A stretch of 17,064 nucleotides of DNA from Erysipelotrichaceae bacterium (GTDB lineage Bacteria; Bacillota_I; Bacilli_A; Erysipelotrichales; Erysipelotrichaceae): contig CAAEDX010000107.1 of the NCBI GenBank assembly GCA_900754715.1, positions 1 through 17,064 of the forward strand. Reading direction: 5' to 3'. The position numbers were made by a program, and so were the translations under genes. Shown in pieces: positions 14,297 to 17,064 of this stretch; positions within the stretch are counted from its first letter, which is position 1; each line of letters begins with the position of its first letter. The notes under the pieces are model-generated. The model saw only the letters and a list, made by a program, of their open reading frames with translations. It had not been told where the DNA came from and ran no database searches.

Positions 14297-14379
14297 TGCG
14301 CTTTTTGCACCTCCAACAAGAATCTGATCATTTTGACAGTGTCTGTTTAGTTTTCTGCATATGCGTTTCTAATGCTCCT

Positions 14380-17064
14380 TTAGTTCACCGGTGGATTTTT
14401 TCTCTTGATCAGGCGCAGGAAGACAGGCCATAGCAAGTATCTTGTCACTAATATCGTTCCTATAGAAATCAAGAGGAAGATCAGCAGACCGGTATATTGG
14501 AGGAGTGAGGATAAGGCTGTCAGTGAATTAAAATAAAGACGCAGTATCCATGCACTGATAAGCAAGGTCATACTGTTCATGACAGTATTGAATACAGGAT
14601 AGAACAACGGATGATATTCATGAAGAAATATATATTCGTTTTCTTCATGAATATAGCATGCGCTGCGGTCATCTTCAAATGCAAACTTGTTTTTAAAATG
14701 ATCTAGCCGGGAATAAATGACATAATAACAAATAAAGTATTGTGAAACGAGGATAAAACGAATATCAGGCATATTGAAAACAGAGAACAGGTTAACGGTT
14801 CGCGCATGGATGTCATCGCTGCATAAAAGATAAAAGGCCAGGGCGAATATAAAAGTGGAGATGAGCGGTGAAAGAAAATGAGCGAAAAAGCAACGAAGAT
14901 GATGGACCTTGAGTTCAGAAAAATGCTTTCGATTAGCCACATAAAGATGCAGGTAACGCTGATATATAAAGATAACGGTCAGCTGCGGAATCAAAGCCAG
15001 GATAAATGGAGAAAGTGATGAGGTTAATGCAGAGCAGCTAAAGGCCACCAGAGAGATACATGCAAATATCTCTATTGACGAAAAATATCGCAAGATCCGA
15101 TTGACCGTTAAGTTTTGTCTGTACATTTTCGCCGGATGATTTTCTGCCTGACATGAGATCCAGGTGTCGCTGGCATCGGTCAGCTGGAAAAGCTCTTTCT
15201 TTCCATTATCCATGTTTTTCAGATCAAGGGTAACGCAGACAGGTCCAGCATCTTCATCTTGCGGGGAAGGATCGATGCGAAAAAAGTTGATCCTGTAACA
15301 AACATCAGAGATGAACACAAAACGATTGTCATTCACCGAATCAAAGACCCTGTTTAGATAAAGGAGCTGCATCCTGCTGTATTCCGCTTGATCAAGACGC
15401 TGAAAAATGGGAAACCCATATCTGATCCGAAGCAGATCCTTGATCATCTCCTGTGCGTGCTGATAACGATCCTGAGGATTGAATGTCGTTGCTTTTTGAA
15501 TGACATACCAGATGGCGTCATTACCATGTTCTGGCCGTGTAAGCGCAAGGCCCTGCTTAAGGCAAAAGTCAACTTGTTGATCAAAAGGATCATCCTGACA
15601 AAGCCAATATAAGAGCACTCCCATGGAAAACAAGTCACTGGATGGAGAATAATGGCCGCTGCTTGTTTCAGGCGCAGCATAAAATTTGGTATTCAGAAAA
15701 GCGTCTTTTGTCTGCAATTTGATGTGATCATGATCAAAGTGAATACAAAGATCATAATCCGCAATGATAAAAAGCTCTCTTCCGTCCTCATTGCTCACCA
15801 TGATGTTGTCCGGCTTGATATCGCGATGAAGGAGGCGATGCTGGTGAAGCTGATTCAGTCCCTCTAAGCATTGCAGCATGATCTCTGTGACATGATCCAG
15901 ATCATATGTCATCATTGTTTTTAGGTCATACAAGGAATACGAAAAATAGGGCATGATCATGAAGAGCAGATAACATCTCTTTTCTTCCTGAATGATATCA
16001 AATATATCTATGATCCGTATAAGATTATCCGCGCCCCTGACAAAGTTTTCATCGTCGGGAAAAAGCTTGTGAAGCGCAGATAAACGATCTTTGATCATCG
16101 CTGAAAAATGATGAAGATCTTTGGTAAACTTTTCACGATCCTGTGCTTCACTGAAAGGGCAAAGGTCTAAGAACCATTCCAATAAATTGATTACTTTCAT
16201 GGTGAAGATAGTTTGTGTCTGAATATCCCGAACTTGATAAAGATGAGAATAGCCTTCATGCGGAATAGATCTGATGATCTCGTATCGGCTGCGCATAGGC
16301 GAATGATTCAGGAGGATATGGATGTCATTTGCAGATAAATGCAAGTATCTGCTTTCATACAACGAAGAGGAATATGTTTTCGGATGTGTTTGTAAAAAAT
16401 GTATAGCACAATACAATGCGGAAAGCTGATCTTTGATCAGAGGATGTACTTGACGGCATTTTTTCAGCAAGACAGGGGCATCACTGTCCTGATATCGGCA
16501 ATGCAGGATATCTACAAACCATTGTGTATGATCAAGTTTTCTTAATATCCTGTCAACAATGTCTGCATCTCCTTTGTGTTTACGTATTGCCGCATATTGG
16601 TATAATTCATAAAAAAAGGAAGCAAGATGTGAGATCGGTATTTGTTCCTCAATAAGCAAGTCTTTCAGTAATTCGACCAAAGGTCCGAATACATGAGGAT
16701 CTTCTGCGTCAAGAAAGATACTTAAACATTCATATAGGCTGTTTCCTAATCTCATGAAGCAAAGCAGATCGAGCTGTTCAAGATATAATCCACATGAATC
16801 ATATTTTTCCTGGTATTGAGAAAGCAGAAGCTGTTCGATATAAAGAAATGACGGAAAAGCAGAAGCTTCGATCGCGTCTGCAAAACGTGTGAGGTCATTT
16901 AATGGCAGAAGCGCAAACTGATGCACTTTAAAATCAAAATGATAAGCGGTTTGAAAACCATGTTGATGAAATAAGATCCGTTGGTCATTCAGTGAGATGC
17001 GCATATCTTGCTGAGGATCTTCAAAGAGCATCTGTAGTTCTGTGCAGGTTTCTTCGCTTGTGAT
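14380..17064 (-). CDS. Large membrane Ser/Thr protein kinase, atypical (5'-partial)
   Basis: The frame is open to the window end: 11 codons precede the first ATG (17031), which has no ribosome binding site, so the N-terminus is outside the window. Numbering here is from that ATG (883 residues). Residues 1-245 are mostly helical with no recognised domain. The kinase domain spans about 250-540: Lys279 (TMKV), the catalytic loop HRDIKPDN (402-409, Asp404, Asn409), DYD (425-427) in place of DFG, YAAPET (451-456) and SDLFSMGVLLYWL (465-477). The glycine-rich loop is poor (PHEGYS). Residues 541-645 form a separate soluble segment. From about 650 to the end there are five or six hydrophobic helices and a basic tail (RLIKRKNP). 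It is therefore probably an integral membrane kinase with a cytoplasmic catalytic domain. It differs from PknB-type kinases, which have one transmembrane helix and PASTA repeats. Substrate and signal are unknown. Confidence 0.85.
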   Translation of the reverse strand: MTSEETCTELQMLFEDPQQDMRISLNDQRILFHQHGFQTAYHFDFKVHQFALLPLNDLTRFADAIEASAFPSFLYIEQLLLSQYQEKYDSCGLYLEQLDLLCFMRLGNSLYECLSIFLDAEDPHVFGPLVELLKDLLIEEQIPISHLASFFYELYQYAAIRKHKGDADIVDRILRKLDHTQWFVDILHCRYQDSDAPVLLKKCRQVHPLIKDQLSALYCAIHFLQTHPKTYSSSLYESRYLHLSANDIHILLNHSPMRSRYEIIRSIPHEGYSHLYQVRDIQTQTIFTMKVINLLEWFLDLCPFSEAQDREKFTKDLHHFSAMIKDRLSALHKLFPDDENFVRGADNLIRIIDIFDIIQEEKRCYLLFMIMPYFSYSLYDLKTMMTYDLDHVTEIMLQCLEGLNQLHQHRLLHRDIKPDNIMVSNEDGRELFIIADYDLCIHFDHDHIKLQTKDAFLNTKFYAAPETSSGHYSPSSDLFSMGVLLYWLCQDDPFDQQVDFCLKQGLALTRPEHGNDAIWYVIQKATTFNPQDRYQHAQEMIKDLLRIRYGFPIFQRLDQAEYSRMQLLYLNRVFDSVNDNRFVFISDVCYRINFFRIDPSPQDEDAGPVCVTLDLKNMDNGKKELFQLTDASDTWISCQAENHPAKMYRQNLTVNRILRYFSSIEIFACISLVAFSCSALTSSLSPFILALIPQLTVIFIYQRYLHLYVANRKHFSELKVHHLRCFFAHFLSPLISTFIFALAFYLLCSDDIHARTVNLFSVFNMPDIRFILVSQYFICYYVIYSRLDHFKNKFAFEDDRSACYIHEENEYIFLHEYHPLFYPVFNTVMNSMTLLISAWILRLYFNSLTALSSLLQYTGLLIFLLISIGTILVTRYLLWPVFLRLIKRKNPPVN

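Overview
The window looks like a chromosome segment of a low-to-mid GC Firmicute (Bacillota). The evidence is strong GGAGG-type ribosome binding sites, intrinsic terminators, a tmk-holB-ricT-rsmI cluster, a YesM/YesN-type two-component pair and a FIVAR-type surface protein. This combination fits an Erysipelotrichaceae-like gut bacterium best, but no rRNA is present to prove it. No tRNA, rRNA, insertion sequence, prophage or CRISPR array was seen. The 5' and 3' edge genes are both cut by the window.

Layout. (1) 3-1088 (+): C-terminal part of a large repeat surface protein, closed by a strong terminator. (2) 1248-6076 (+): one operon with overlapping or nearly touching genes. It encodes a lipid-anchored sugar-binding-type receptor, a YesM/LytS-type histidine kinase, a YesN-type response regulator with an AraC DNA-binding domain, and a diacylglycerol-kinase-family lipid kinase. 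No transporter genes are present, so the binding protein probably serves as the sensor's input (a three-component system). (3) 6107-6883 (-): a Cof-type HAD phosphatase. (4) 7077-9205 (+): a collagen-like protein with a cysteine-rich head, 57 Gly-X-Y triplets and a BclA-like C-terminal domain, followed by a GT2 glycosyltransferase with TPR-like repeats. This resembles the BclA/glycosyltransferase spore-surface modules of clostridia. (5) 9234-9902 (-): YggS-type PLP homeostasis protein. (6) 10178-13605 (+): the housekeeping cluster tmk, holB, ricT (yaaT), rsmI, tightly overlapped. (7) 13631-17064 (-): a 2H-phosphoesterase-like protein, and upstream of it a large, atypical membrane Ser/Thr kinase that is cut by the window end. 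This block is visibly more AT-rich than the housekeeping cluster.

Architecture. The three convergent gene pairs (lipid kinase/HAD, glycosyltransferase/yggS, rsmI/2H) each share one compact bidirectional terminator that overlaps stop codons. Several true starts were placed inside longer open frames using ribosome binding sites (response regulator 3681, HAD 6883, collagen-like 7077, holB 10797, rsmI 12748). Three candidate promoters share an extended -10 of the form TGnTAnAAT.

The least explained parts are the membrane kinase with its 2H-phosphoesterase neighbour, the receptor-kinase-regulator-lipid kinase operon, and the collagen/glycosyltransferase pair.
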